From assembly GCA_965207705.1 (NCBI GenBank), contig OZ242292.1, forward strand, positions 1,240,001 through 1,304,000: a DNA stretch of 64,000 nt, read 5' to 3'. A program made the position numbers and the translations under genes. The notes beneath the pieces were generated by a model. It did not search any database and was not told the origin of the DNA. It saw only the letters and a program-made list of their open reading frames with translations. This DNA is from JAAOII01 sp965207705. Lineage in GTDB: Bacteria; Pseudomonadota; Gammaproteobacteria; CBDBNL01; JAAOII01. Shown here piece after piece: positions 1 to 9,300 of the stretch (positions are counted from its first letter, which is position 1; each line of letters begins with the position of its first letter).

Positions 1-2
1 TG

Positions 3-56
3 ACAGAAAGCTATCAGGTTGAGTTTATCGTATCACTAATAACAGATTTTAATTAA
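3..56 (+). CDS. C-terminal tail of an upstream family gene (partial, left edge)
   Basis: An open frame enters from the left edge and reads TESYQVEFIVSLITDFN before a TAA stop at 54-56. The peptide resembles an internal stretch of the 30854-36940 protein that reads TEQYPVEFQVTLMKFE: T, E, Y, V, E, F, V and L fall in the same places. That stretch lies at the end of its Ig/cadherin-like domain. The fragment may therefore be the end of a further, shorter member of the giant lipoprotein family. Only 17 residues are visible, so the call rests on one short alignment and could be chance. Confidence 0.35.
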   Translation, partial: TESYQVEFIVSLITDFN

Positions 57-76
57 ATATTTTGAGGAAAATTACA

Positions 77-3000
77 ATGAAACATTATTACTTTAGTAAG
101 TTTAACAAATACAATTTATGGGCTTTGGGCGTTATTTTGTTATTGGGTGGGTGCAGTGGACAGGAGAATACTAATGGAGTAGCTAATAAGCAAGAAGAGT
201 TGCGTAGCCCAACAGTTTCTTTGCCAGTTGAATATTTTGCTGATTCATTAGAAGTTGATGCGGATGGAGATGGAATTGTCAATGCTTATGACTTTGCCTA
301 TAACGATGCTGATGAAATCACCTCGGGCGATGGGACGAACTTGAATCCTTATGTTATTCGCAACATATATCAGCTGCAAGCGATTGCTGGCTTTGACCAT
401 ACAAGAACCTCTCTGGATGAATCCCAATACACAGCTAATAATTGGCTTTATGGGAATAGCAGCACTCAACAACTTACTGCCGCTTATGTGCTTTTAAATA
501 ATATTGATGCAACACCAGCTCGCAATTGGGGGAGTGCAGGAGATGGAACAGGGAATGGTACAGCTGTTGAATCAAAATTTTCGTCCACAGTGGGCGAAGG
601 ATTTATTCCCATCGGAATATGTCTCGATGAGAATAATTGCCAAGATTCCGATGACGGCGCCTTTAGTGGAATGTTTAACGGCAATTCTTATGCTATTAAT
701 GGTCTGTTTATGAACCATCCTTTAATGAATAGGGTAGGTCTATTTGCTAACTTGGGAGTAGGTGTGGAAGTTAATGCTCTTGGTCTAACTGAATTGGAAT
801 TAGTCGGCAATGATGAAGTAGGAGGAATCGCTGGCTTTAGTTCAGGTAACATTATTTCTTCTTTCATATCAGGGACAGTTTTAGGCAATGAAATTGTAGG
901 CGGCTTGGTAGGAGTTAATAATGGATATATTAGCGACTCTTATTCAACGGGCGTAGTTGAAGGAGTTTCAATGGTAGGCGGTTTAACGGGGGTAAATTCA
1001 CAATTAATTGCCAGTGCTTATACTGCATCCTTCACTTATGGTTCCGATACTATAGGTGGCTTAGTCGGATTTAACGATGCAGGAGCATCTATAAATACTT
1101 CATACTCAGTAGGAGAGACCAACGGCACGATGAGAGTTGGTGGTTTGGTAGGCAGCAGCGAAGGTGAGGTATTCTATTCTTACGCTAATACCGATGTGAA
1201 TGGTTATGATGAAGTTGGAGGGTTGATAGGCAAAAATGATGGAAATATTGAGGCGTCTTATGCTACTGGCGATACAACTGGAGATTCTTATGTTGGTGGT
1301 TTGGTGGGTTTTGGCGCAGGTCCTATATCCCATTCTTTCGCTCATGGCAATGTGCATGGCAAGGATCGTATTGGTGGTTTGGTAGGTTTTTTTAACTCCC
1401 GTGAAGGGATAGATGCTTCTTATGCTGGAGGAGAAGTTAATCTCATTGTTGACGAAAGCATTGAGAGCGAAGAAAAACTAGATACTAGTATTTACAGAAA
1501 TAGAATTTACGGTGCTGGCACTTATAGCACTGGCGCTTACAACACTGACACTTACAACGTTGGCGTTTACAACTCTGACGATAACAAGAAGAACGGCAAT
1601 AACGGCAACGGTAATGGTGGTAATAGCTGTAATAATGGCAACGGCAATGGTAATGGCAACGGCTGTAATAACGGCAACGGCAATAATGGCAATGGCAACG
1701 GCTGTAATAATGGCAATGGCAACGGTAATAACGGCAACGGCAATGGCAATAACGGCAACGGCAATGGCAATAATGGCAACGGCAATAGCTGTAATAATGG
1801 CGATGGTGGCAATAGTACCGATGATGGTAATGGCGGCGATGATGGTAATGGCGGCGATGATGGTAATGGCAACGGCTGTAATAACGGCAAGGGCAACGGT
1901 AACGGCAAGGGTAATAGCTGTAATAATGGCGATGGTGGCAATAGTACCGACGATGGTAATGGCGGCGATGATGGTAATGGCGGCGATGATGGTAATGGTG
2001 GCGATGATGGTAATGGTGGCGACGATAAAGGTAATAATGGCAATAACGGCAATGGTGGCAGAGGAAAGGGAATATCTGGCGGTTTAGTAGGGTATAGTAT
2101 TCGTGGTTTTCGTTCATCATCATATTGGGATAAGCAAAAAGGCAAAATTGATGAAAGCGCTGGCGAAGGAACTCGCGGTATAACCACAGCACAACTGAAG
2201 AACTGTGGGTTAAATGGCAGACGTCATACGCGAGCATCTACAAATGTTAATTGTGATGGCATCTTCCCCGCATCCTCGTGGGGATATACTACCACTAAGA
2301 GAGGGGTTTCTATTGGATGGGACTTTGACAATTATGAAGAATATCCTACTCTTAAGGTGCGAGATTTATCAGGTAAAGATATTCTTCCAATTCCTGTATG
2401 TGTAACTGGTACATCGCTCAAAGGAAAGTGCGCAGCAGATTTTTCTGTTGCCCAAGCAATAAATGGAACTAAGGTTGGCAGAATAATAGTTGCAGACCCG
2501 CGCTATCCAGCAAGTAGATTTACATATAGGTTTTCCACCCAAACGGAATTCTCTGATTTAGGCAATGCATTTAACGGACTGTTACATATTGACCCCAAAT
2601 CGGGATATATTTTTATACGCAGAGATGCCACTGAGTCGGATGCAGGTTCTTATAATCTATCCATAATGGCAGAGTTGTCCCGGCGCGCTTTGCAGCCAGT
2701 AAGCATTCCGGGGGGAATAATTCAGGGAGAAATAATTAATGACTCTCCACAAATATCAGATATCGCTAATAGTCCTTCTCAATTAAATGACGAACAGCTG
2801 CAACTTAATATTAATTTTCACTTTTTACTCAGGGAACAGGCGGATGAATTAGTTCATTATTCGGATATAGATAGAGATAGGATAGCCGATGAGTATGATA
2901 CTTTTCCTGAAGATGGAACAAAGATAGTTGAAGGAAATGGAACTTCAAGCAACCCTTTTATTATTCGTAATATCTATCAGCTGCAGGCATTGGCTGGGTT

Positions 3001-6000
3001 TGACCATTACGGCAGACGTCTTGATGATACTTCTTTCACTGGAGGCAACTGGCTATATGGCTCAGGCATGGGTGCTCAACTAAAACGCCATTATAAGCTT
3101 GGTAATGATATTGATGCTTCGGTAACCAGCGAATGGAGAAATGGCATGGGTTTTATTCCTATAGGTGGTTGTAATTTTAATAATGAATGCTTGGTTAACT
3201 TTGGCGGCGAATTTAATGGCGGCGGTTACACCATATCCAATATTACTATTGCAGTTCATGATAGAGCCAGTGGAGTTGCCCTGTTCGGTGCGATTGACTC
3301 AGGGGCTATAAAAAACATCAATATCCGCCAGGCAAAGATTAGTGGCGGTCTAAGTAATGTTGGAATATTAGCGGGTTATGCAAAAGATGCTCGTATTTTA
3401 CGCAGTTCAGTGAGCGGGCAAATTATGAGCCCTATTGCCAATGCAGTGGGTGCCATGATAGGCGATGGATATAATTCAGCTATATCTTCATCTTACTCCA
3501 ATAATAGCCAAGTAGTTGGGCGTAATGATGTTGGCGGTTTAGTTGGACATAGTGAGGAGCTGTCAATATTTACTTCTTATGCAGTGGATACCAATGTTAA
3601 TGGCGCAGACAATGTAGGTGGACTAGCAGGATCTGGGGATACCCGTATAGTTGCATCTTATTTTAGAAATGGCATTATTCGCTCCTCAAGAACAGTTGGC
3701 TTCTTGGTGGGAGAAGGCAGTACTAGCTCGCTCAGTTATTCTTATGCGGCGGCAGATGGCATATTTGGCGAAAGGAGTAGCTTTGATATAATTGGCGGAA
3801 AAATCAACAACAATAATATTGTTGCATCCTATTGGGATATGAATAGTTCGGGCTATTATGATGAAACATCAATTTATGCCAAAACCACTGCAGAACTTCA
3901 ACAACCAGAAGATTTTAGCGGCTTATATGCCGAGTGGGATAATCTTTGGTGTAATCCATCTAACGGAAGGGTTACTGATAACGATACTTCTCCTTTGGCG
4001 CTTTCAGCTAATCAAGCAGCTAATCAAGTTTGGGATATTGGTTTTGCTGGCGAATATCCGGCACTTAAATGCACCTCTGATATGCTGGGAGTTCTTCAAG
4101 GAAGAATTGATAGTGACGGAGATGGAGTTAATGATATTGCCGATGATTTTCCAAATAATGCTGATGAGCAGCTGGATACAGATAAAGACGGCACTGGCAA
4201 TAATGAGGATATGGATGATGACGGAGACCTAGTGCCAGACACCAAAGACCCCGAACCGCTGATTGCCAATCATAATGTTGATAGGAACGGTAACGGACTG
4301 ATAGACATTAGCACAGCAGAGGAATTGAATGGTGTTCGCTACGATCTGATAGGGAGAAGTAGGAAGTTATCAGAAACCGATGCTGGCAGTAACTTTGGCT
4401 GCGGCATACAAGTGGGCAGGGAGCGTTGTTATGGTTATGAACTGGTGGCAGATATTGATTTGTCTCAACATAATGATGGCTCTTGGCAACCAATTGGACA
4501 TTGTTTGCCAGATGACACATGCCCGAGTTTGTTTAATGCTATATTTTTGGGCAATGATTACACTATATCTAATATGGTTATTAATGCCAGCGCCGATGCC
4601 AGAGCAGTAGGATTATTTGGCGTTATGGGTGCGGGAGCAGTTATACGAGGAGTAAATCTTCACGATGTTGCTATAACTGGCGGGAAATATTACATTGGTA
4701 TGTTATTCGGCGTAGGTAGATACTCTTCAATTATAGAGGTATCTGTAAGTGGTTCAATTATGAGTCCTGGTTCCGAAAATGTTGGAGCTATTGGTGGATA
4801 TGCTCCACATATCCATATATGGGAATCTCTTGTATCCAATGTAACCATAAATGCTGGGGAATCAAATATTGGCGGTTTCGTTGGCTATGGCGAGCAAGTC
4901 AGAATAAATGATTCTTCTGCCAATAATATCAATGTAATTGGCACCTATCAATCTGTTGGAGGTATAGTGGGATATGGAGAGTTGGCTAATGTCCTACGAG
5001 TATCTGTAGATAATGCCACTATCGCGGGACGCTCTGCTGTGGGAGGCATAATTGGCAGGGAAGAGAATTCTAATGTTGTTAATTCGCAAGTGAGAGACAG
5101 CAAGGTTCTTGGAATAACAGAGATAGGCGGATTAGTCGGCGCAGGGAACGGCGCTCGCATCAACAAGGCAACTGTAATAAGGAGTAAGGTGCAGGGAACC
5201 AGGTCTGTATCCGAGCTAATTGGGACAGGTGATGGCTTAAGTGTCGTTTTTGATCCTTCGTTAGGGGGCTACATAACCGCTACCAGAATGGTGGGAGGTA
5301 TAGTTGGCGATGGCGTTAACTTGGGTATCACTCACTCTTATGTGGAGTTGAGTAACATTAGTGGCGAGGCAACTGTGGGCGGTTTGGTCGGCAGTGCCAA
5401 TGGTATTACTGTGGCTTCTTCTTATGCGGCAGGCGGTTCTGTGCGTGCAACTGCTGGCGGGACAGTCGGCGGCATCATAGGCGAGGGGACGAATGCCAGA
5501 GTTCACGCTTCTTATACGGCTTTGGATAATATAACTGCAACGGGCGACAATGTTGGCGGCATTATCGGCAATGGAGTTCGCAGTACAATTCTTGCCTCTT
5601 ATGCAGCAGGTGGAGTAGTTAGTGGTGGCATGTTTGTTGGTGGTTTGGTAGGCGCCGCAGTTGCGAGCAATATTATTGCTTCTTATAATTCTGGCGGTAA
5701 TGTTAGCGGCGCGAATATGACGGGTGGTTTGATAGGCAATTTAGGAACTGGAGATGATATAACGAATGTGACATCATCATATAGGGTTGCTAGTATTCAT
5801 GTTATGGCGGATAGCAATGTAACTACCACTATTGATAACGAGGAGTTCAGCATTAATGATTTACAGTCGCCACAAGAATTTAGTGGTATTTATGCGGATT
5901 GGGGCAATTACTGGTGTAATGCGGAAAATGGTGCTTTTATTACTAATAGCGGAAACCCACTTGCTACTGATGACAATCGCGCCTGGAATCTCGGCAGTTC

Positions 6001-6064
6001 AACCCAATTACCAGTCCTAACCTGCACTGCAGGCGGCTTCCTTCCTCAACGACGAGAACGTTAA
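77..6064 (+). CDS. Giant GLUG-repeat surface lipoprotein (1995 aa)
   Basis: The ATG at 77 is chosen because GAGGA at 64-68 lies 8 bases upstream; an in-frame TTG at 62 would add five residues. A hydrophobic segment ends in the lipobox LGGC, with Cys26 as the predicted lipidated residue and Ser at +2. Order: acidic D-A-D-G-D-G loop (about residues 60-72); a domain with IRNIYQLQAIAGFDH (about 93-107); GLUG repeats (215-455); a five-residue Tyr repeat and an Asn/Gly-rich stretch (478-665); an Ig/cadherin-like segment (773-868); a second IYQLQALAG domain with GLUG repeats; an acidic calcium-binding stretch (about 1345-1395); and a third GLUG block. The protein ends in a short Cys-containing tail, QRRER. 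It is a paralogue of the 30854-36940 gene in architecture. GLUG repeats are known from bacterial surface proteins and are thought to form beta-solenoids. An adhesin or surface-matrix role is inference. No barrel, LPXTG or catalytic motif is visible. Confidence 0.8.
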   Translation: MKHYYFSKFNKYNLWALGVILLLGGCSGQENTNGVANKQEELRSPTVSLPVEYFADSLEVDADGDGIVNAYDFAYNDADEITSGDGTNLNPYVIRNIYQLQAIAGFDHTRTSLDESQYTANNWLYGNSSTQQLTAAYVLLNNIDATPARNWGSAGDGTGNGTAVESKFSSTVGEGFIPIGICLDENNCQDSDDGAFSGMFNGNSYAINGLFMNHPLMNRVGLFANLGVGVEVNALGLTELELVGNDEVGGIAGFSSGNIISSFISGTVLGNEIVGGLVGVNNGYISDSYSTGVVEGVSMVGGLTGVNSQLIASAYTASFTYGSDTIGGLVGFNDAGASINTSYSVGETNGTMRVGGLVGSSEGEVFYSYANTDVNGYDEVGGLIGKNDGNIEASYATGDTTGDSYVGGLVGFGAGPISHSFAHGNVHGKDRIGGLVGFFNSREGIDASYAGGEVNLIVDESIESEEKLDTSIYRNRIYGAGTYSTGAYNTDTYNVGVYNSDDNKKNGNNGNGNGGNSCNNGNGNGNGNGCNNGNGNNGNGNGCNNGNGNGNNGNGNGNNGNGNGNNGNGNSCNNGDGGNSTDDGNGGDDGNGGDDGNGNGCNNGKGNGNGKGNSCNNGDGGNSTDDGNGGDDGNGGDDGNGGDDGNGGDDKGNNGNNGNGGRGKGISGGLVGYSIRGFRSSSYWDKQKGKIDESAGEGTRGITTAQLKNCGLNGRRHTRASTNVNCDGIFPASSWGYTTTKRGVSIGWDFDNYEEYPTLKVRDLSGKDILPIPVCVTGTSLKGKCAADFSVAQAINGTKVGRIIVADPRYPASRFTYRFSTQTEFSDLGNAFNGLLHIDPKSGYIFIRRDATESDAGSYNLSIMAELSRRALQPVSIPGGIIQGEIINDSPQISDIANSPSQLNDEQLQLNINFHFLLREQADELVHYSDIDRDRIADEYDTFPEDGTKIVEGNGTSSNPFIIRNIYQLQALAGFDHYGRRLDDTSFTGGNWLYGSGMGAQLKRHYKLGNDIDASVTSEWRNGMGFIPIGGCNFNNECLVNFGGEFNGGGYTISNITIAVHDRASGVALFGAIDSGAIKNINIRQAKISGGLSNVGILAGYAKDARILRSSVSGQIMSPIANAVGAMIGDGYNSAISSSYSNNSQVVGRNDVGGLVGHSEELSIFTSYAVDTNVNGADNVGGLAGSGDTRIVASYFRNGIIRSSRTVGFLVGEGSTSSLSYSYAAADGIFGERSSFDIIGGKINNNNIVASYWDMNSSGYYDETSIYAKTTAELQQPEDFSGLYAEWDNLWCNPSNGRVTDNDTSPLALSANQAANQVWDIGFAGEYPALKCTSDMLGVLQGRIDSDGDGVNDIADDFPNNADEQLDTDKDGTGNNEDMDDDGDLVPDTKDPEPLIANHNVDRNGNGLIDISTAEELNGVRYDLIGRSRKLSETDAGSNFGCGIQVGRERCYGYELVADIDLSQHNDGSWQPIGHCLPDDTCPSLFNAIFLGNDYTISNMVINASADARAVGLFGVMGAGAVIRGVNLHDVAITGGKYYIGMLFGVGRYSSIIEVSVSGSIMSPGSENVGAIGGYAPHIHIWESLVSNVTINAGESNIGGFVGYGEQVRINDSSANNINVIGTYQSVGGIVGYGELANVLRVSVDNATIAGRSAVGGIIGREENSNVVNSQVRDSKVLGITEIGGLVGAGNGARINKATVIRSKVQGTRSVSELIGTGDGLSVVFDPSLGGYITATRMVGGIVGDGVNLGITHSYVELSNISGEATVGGLVGSANGITVASSYAAGGSVRATAGGTVGGIIGEGTNARVHASYTALDNITATGDNVGGIIGNGVRSTILASYAAGGVVSGGMFVGGLVGAAVASNIIASYNSGGNVSGANMTGGLIGNLGTGDDITNVTSSYRVASIHVMADSNVTTTIDNEEFSINDLQSPQEFSGIYADWGNYWCNAENGAFITNSGNPLATDDNRAWNLGSSTQLPVLTCTAGGFLPQRRER
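1508..1582 (+). repeat. Five tandem 15-bp units coding for a Tyr pentapeptide repeat
   Basis: Tyr codons recur every 15 bases at 1508, 1523, 1538, 1553 and 1568, giving YGAGT, YSTGA, YNTDT, YNVGV and YNSDD. The units are degenerate. They form the entry to the Asn/Gly-rich stretch and are absent from the paralogue at 30854-36940. Confidence 0.75.
1591..2070 (+). repeat. Asn/Gly/Asp-rich low-complexity insertion
   Basis: Almost 500 bases are built from AAY-GGC and GAT-GAT type codons. They code for N-G-N-G runs with spaced Cys (S-C-N-N-G, G-C-N-N-G) and G-G-D-D-G-N runs. A longer unit containing NNGDGGNSTDDGNGG occurs twice. Length change by slippage in multiples of three would keep the gene in frame. 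The 30854-36940 paralogue goes straight from GLUG repeats to the S-S-S-Y-W-D segment without this insertion, so it was probably gained in this copy. Asp-rich G-G-D-D-G units could bind calcium, but they do not match the RTX nonapeptide. Confidence 0.85.
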
Positions 6065-6067
6065 ACG

Positions 6068-6149
6068 ATGATGGTCTGCTGTAGGGGCGGAGCTGCGCTC
6101 CGCCCGCCAGATGCCTAACTCTTGCGACAAACCATCGGAATGCTCGCAA
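6068..6149 (+). repeat. Dispersed palindromic element, copy 1
   Basis: The element runs from ATGATGGTCTG through a perfect inverted repeat, GGGCGGAGC (6085-6093), TGC, GCTCCGCCC (6097-6105), to CATCGGAATGCTCGCAA. A second copy lies in opposite orientation at 21291-21368 and a partial third at 36948. It starts four bases after the stop codon of the upstream giant gene. The hairpin is not followed by a T run, so it is not a standard intrinsic terminator. It looks like a REP- or MITE-type repeat. Confidence 0.75.
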
Positions 6150-6278
6150 CGCACTTATATACACCTTATATATACCCTCCCCAAATAGGACTGAAATAAA
6201 TTCTATCAAATCTTCCACAACCCCCCTTTTTTTATGCTACAATAATTAGCGTAATATCAATCTGCATTAATTTGTGAA

Positions 6279-6307
6279 TTGACTTAGTGTTATTAATTTA
6301 AAATATT
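6279..6307 (+). promoter_or_regulatory. Possible promoter of the 15-kb gene
   Basis: TTGACT at 6279-6284 is followed after 17 bases by AATATT at 6302-6307, leaving about 20 bases to the ATG at 6327. The -35 box is good and the -10 box weak. About 45 bases upstream lies a C6-T7 tract at 6221-6233. The rest of the 6150-6326 gap shows no gene. Confidence 0.3.
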
Positions 6308-6326
6308 TAAGAGACTACATAAAGCT

Positions 6327-9300
6327 ATGCATAATTTTATTAAAAAAATGACGTTACTTTGCCTCCGTAAATTTAACTCGGATGCAACGGACTACGTCCA
6401 ATCCACCCAACCTACCCAAACCACCCAAACCAACTTATATACCGTCTGCTACAGAAGAATCAGGCGACATATAAGTTTTTTCATCACACCCATAATTCTC
6501 TCCTCACTAATCGCTTGCGGTGGAGGAGGTGGTTCAAGTGACACAACCCCTCCCCAAAATCCAGGAGGCGATGGTCCAGGAGGAGGTGGAGGCGGAGGAG
6601 GAGCAACCCCAGCCCCCGCTAGTCCTGCCAGCGCTGCTGCCACGCCATTGGGTTTCACTTCCTTGCGGGTAACGTGGGATAGCGTGCCAGAAGCCAAATG
6701 TTATGAGGTGTATGCCAGCAGGAATTCAGCTGCTGCTATTACTGCCACTGATTTAAACACCCCCGTTATTTCTTGCGTCGCTAGATTAGCAGCCGCTGCG
6801 ACTCCTCCAGCCACGACGCCTCCACCTCCAACTACGACCACTTCCACTGTTAGCTTGGCAGCCACTGAGACGCCTCCTGGTTCTATTTTAGTAGCCACCG
6901 TTAGACCTCCTGCCACCAGTTACACTGCCACTGGACTATCGCCCAACACCGAATATACCTATAGCATAAAAGCATGCAACGAATCTAGTTGCTCAAATTC
7001 TGCTGCCAGCTCCGCCGCTACTAGTGGCAACAAGAATGGCGGTGATACAATAATCAACAGCGCCGCTGAACTTAATGCCATTAGAGCGGATAGTTCCACA
7101 TTAGCAGGCAACTACATTTTGGCTGCGAACATAGACCTATCAGACATACCCAATTGGCAGCCGATTGGCGACTCAGCCAACGGCTTTACCGGCAGTTTTG
7201 ATGGCAGCGGCTACGAAATAAGCGGCATGACTATCTCGGGCTATGAATATGCAGGTTTATTTGGTTATGTTCATGGCGCCAGCATAAGCAATCTTGGCGT
7301 AAATGTCAATAACATCAATTCATCTTCTACCCATGCTTATGCAGGGGGCTTGGCAGCCCATGCCAATAGAAGCTTTATCAGCAATGTCTATGTTATAGTT
7401 GCGAGCGATATCACCTCTTATGCTGAATCTTCTTCTTATGCGGGTGGATTGTTTGGCAGGGTTGATAATAGCCGGATTAGCAATTCTTATGTTGTCGTTC
7501 GTGGCAGCATATACTCTTCTGTTTCTGAACCTTCTGCTTCTTCTTATGCGGAAGGGTTGGTTGGCTATGCTGATAGCAGCTCTATAAGCAATTCTTATTA
7601 CAGCGCCAGACGCGCTTCCTCGCAAGGAGATTTTACTGACACTACTGACACTAATGGGGTTGCTAAAACAGTTGCTCAACTGCGCGCATTAACCGCCGAA
7701 TCCACGGACTGGGATAAGGACACCTGGTACTTTGGTACAGCCAATGATCTTCCAAAATTATCTTCTGATTTTGTCCCTGATGTTGAACCGCCTCCAGTTA
7801 ATGTCCCCGCTAGCCCAAGAGGCGTTACTGTAGCGCCGTTGAATTCCACTTCTATAAGAGTATCATGGAATAGCGTGTCGGATGTTAAATTCTATAGATT
7901 GTACGACAACAGAGGGGGAGCAGTTATCAATATTGCCCCTCCCGCCACTAGCTACACCGCCACAGACCTATTACCTAACACTGGATACACCTATCGTGTT
8001 GCGGCATGCAATGACTCTGGCTGCTCGGCTTTTACCAGCAGGTCTGCTGCTACCCCCATTCCCATTCCCGCCAGCCCCAGCAGTATTAGCGCTGCAGGGC
8101 AGGACTTCACTTCTGTAACTATAACCTGGAGTAAAGTATTGGGAACCAAGCGCTATGAAGTGTATAATGGCGCCGCAAAGGTTGCCACTCTTGATGAATC
8201 TAGAACCACCTACATTATTAATAAAGATCTATTGCCCGCCACTGAATACATCTACAGTGTCAAAGCATGCAATGACGTTGGCTGCTCGGATTCTACTGAA
8301 ATAGATTTTTTCACTCCCTCCATAGACATATCAAGCGCTCCACAAGTTACTGTAGTAGATTCAACAATCGGTCAAGCAAATCCTTCCTTAGATATTTCTT
8401 GGAACTATATATCGGGAGTTACCTCCTACCAAATATTTGATGCCGCTGAAAATAAGGTTGCAACAGTTCAATCTCCTACCACCAACCACATAATCGCGGG
8501 TCTAACAGCAGGCACCCTGTATGAATATAAAGTCAGGGGCTGCTATACTCCGTCTGTTACTGCCCCCGGCGCTCCTGGAAGCACCGAGATATGCGGCGAT
8601 TTCTCCGCAGCTGGTTCCGCCACCACCCCCGTTGCCATTCCTGCTACTCCAAGCGGTGTTACTGCTGCAGTGCAGGGCTTAACCTCCATAAGAATATCCT
8701 GGGATAGTGTAGTTGGAGCCACATCTTATGAAGTGTATAATGGTGACGTGCAGGTTGCCACTATTGACGACCCCGCAACTAGCTACACTGTTAGCGGCCT
8801 ATTGCCCGCCACAGAATACACTTACAGCGTCAAAGCATGCAATTTATCTGGCTGCTCGGATTCTGCCAGTGCCGCCACCACCAGAACCCCCGTTGCCATT
8901 CCTGCTACTCCAAGCGGTGTTACTGCTGCAGTGCAGGGCTTAACCTCCATAATAATATCCTGGAATAGTGTAGATGGAGCCACATCTTATGAAGTGTATA
9001 AGGGCGATGTGAAGGTTGCCACTATTGACGCTCCCACAACTAGACACACCGCCACAGGTCTATTGCCCTCCACTGAATACATCTACAGCGTCAAAGCATG
9101 TAATACATCTGGCTGCTCGGTTGCTGCCAGTGCCGCTACCACCAGAACCCCCGTTGCCATTCCCGACAGCTCCAGCAGCATTAGCACTGGATCTCTGAAC
9201 TTAACTGCTAGAAGCATAACTTGGAGAGCAGTATCGGGGGCCACATCTTATGAAGTGTATAAGGGCGACGAGAAGGTAGACGCTATTGACGCTCCCACAA

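Noticed and set aside
1485..2237. Open frames on the - strand and in another + frame over the Asn/Gly-rich block, coding for H-Y-H-H-R-R or P-L-L-P-L runs
   Set aside because: They are by-products of the low-complexity repeat in the real gene, with biased meaningless composition and no start signals.
6085..6105. GC-rich hairpin as an intrinsic terminator of the 77-6064 gene
   Set aside because: No T run follows on either strand, and the same element occurs elsewhere in inverted orientation; it fits a dispersed repeat better.
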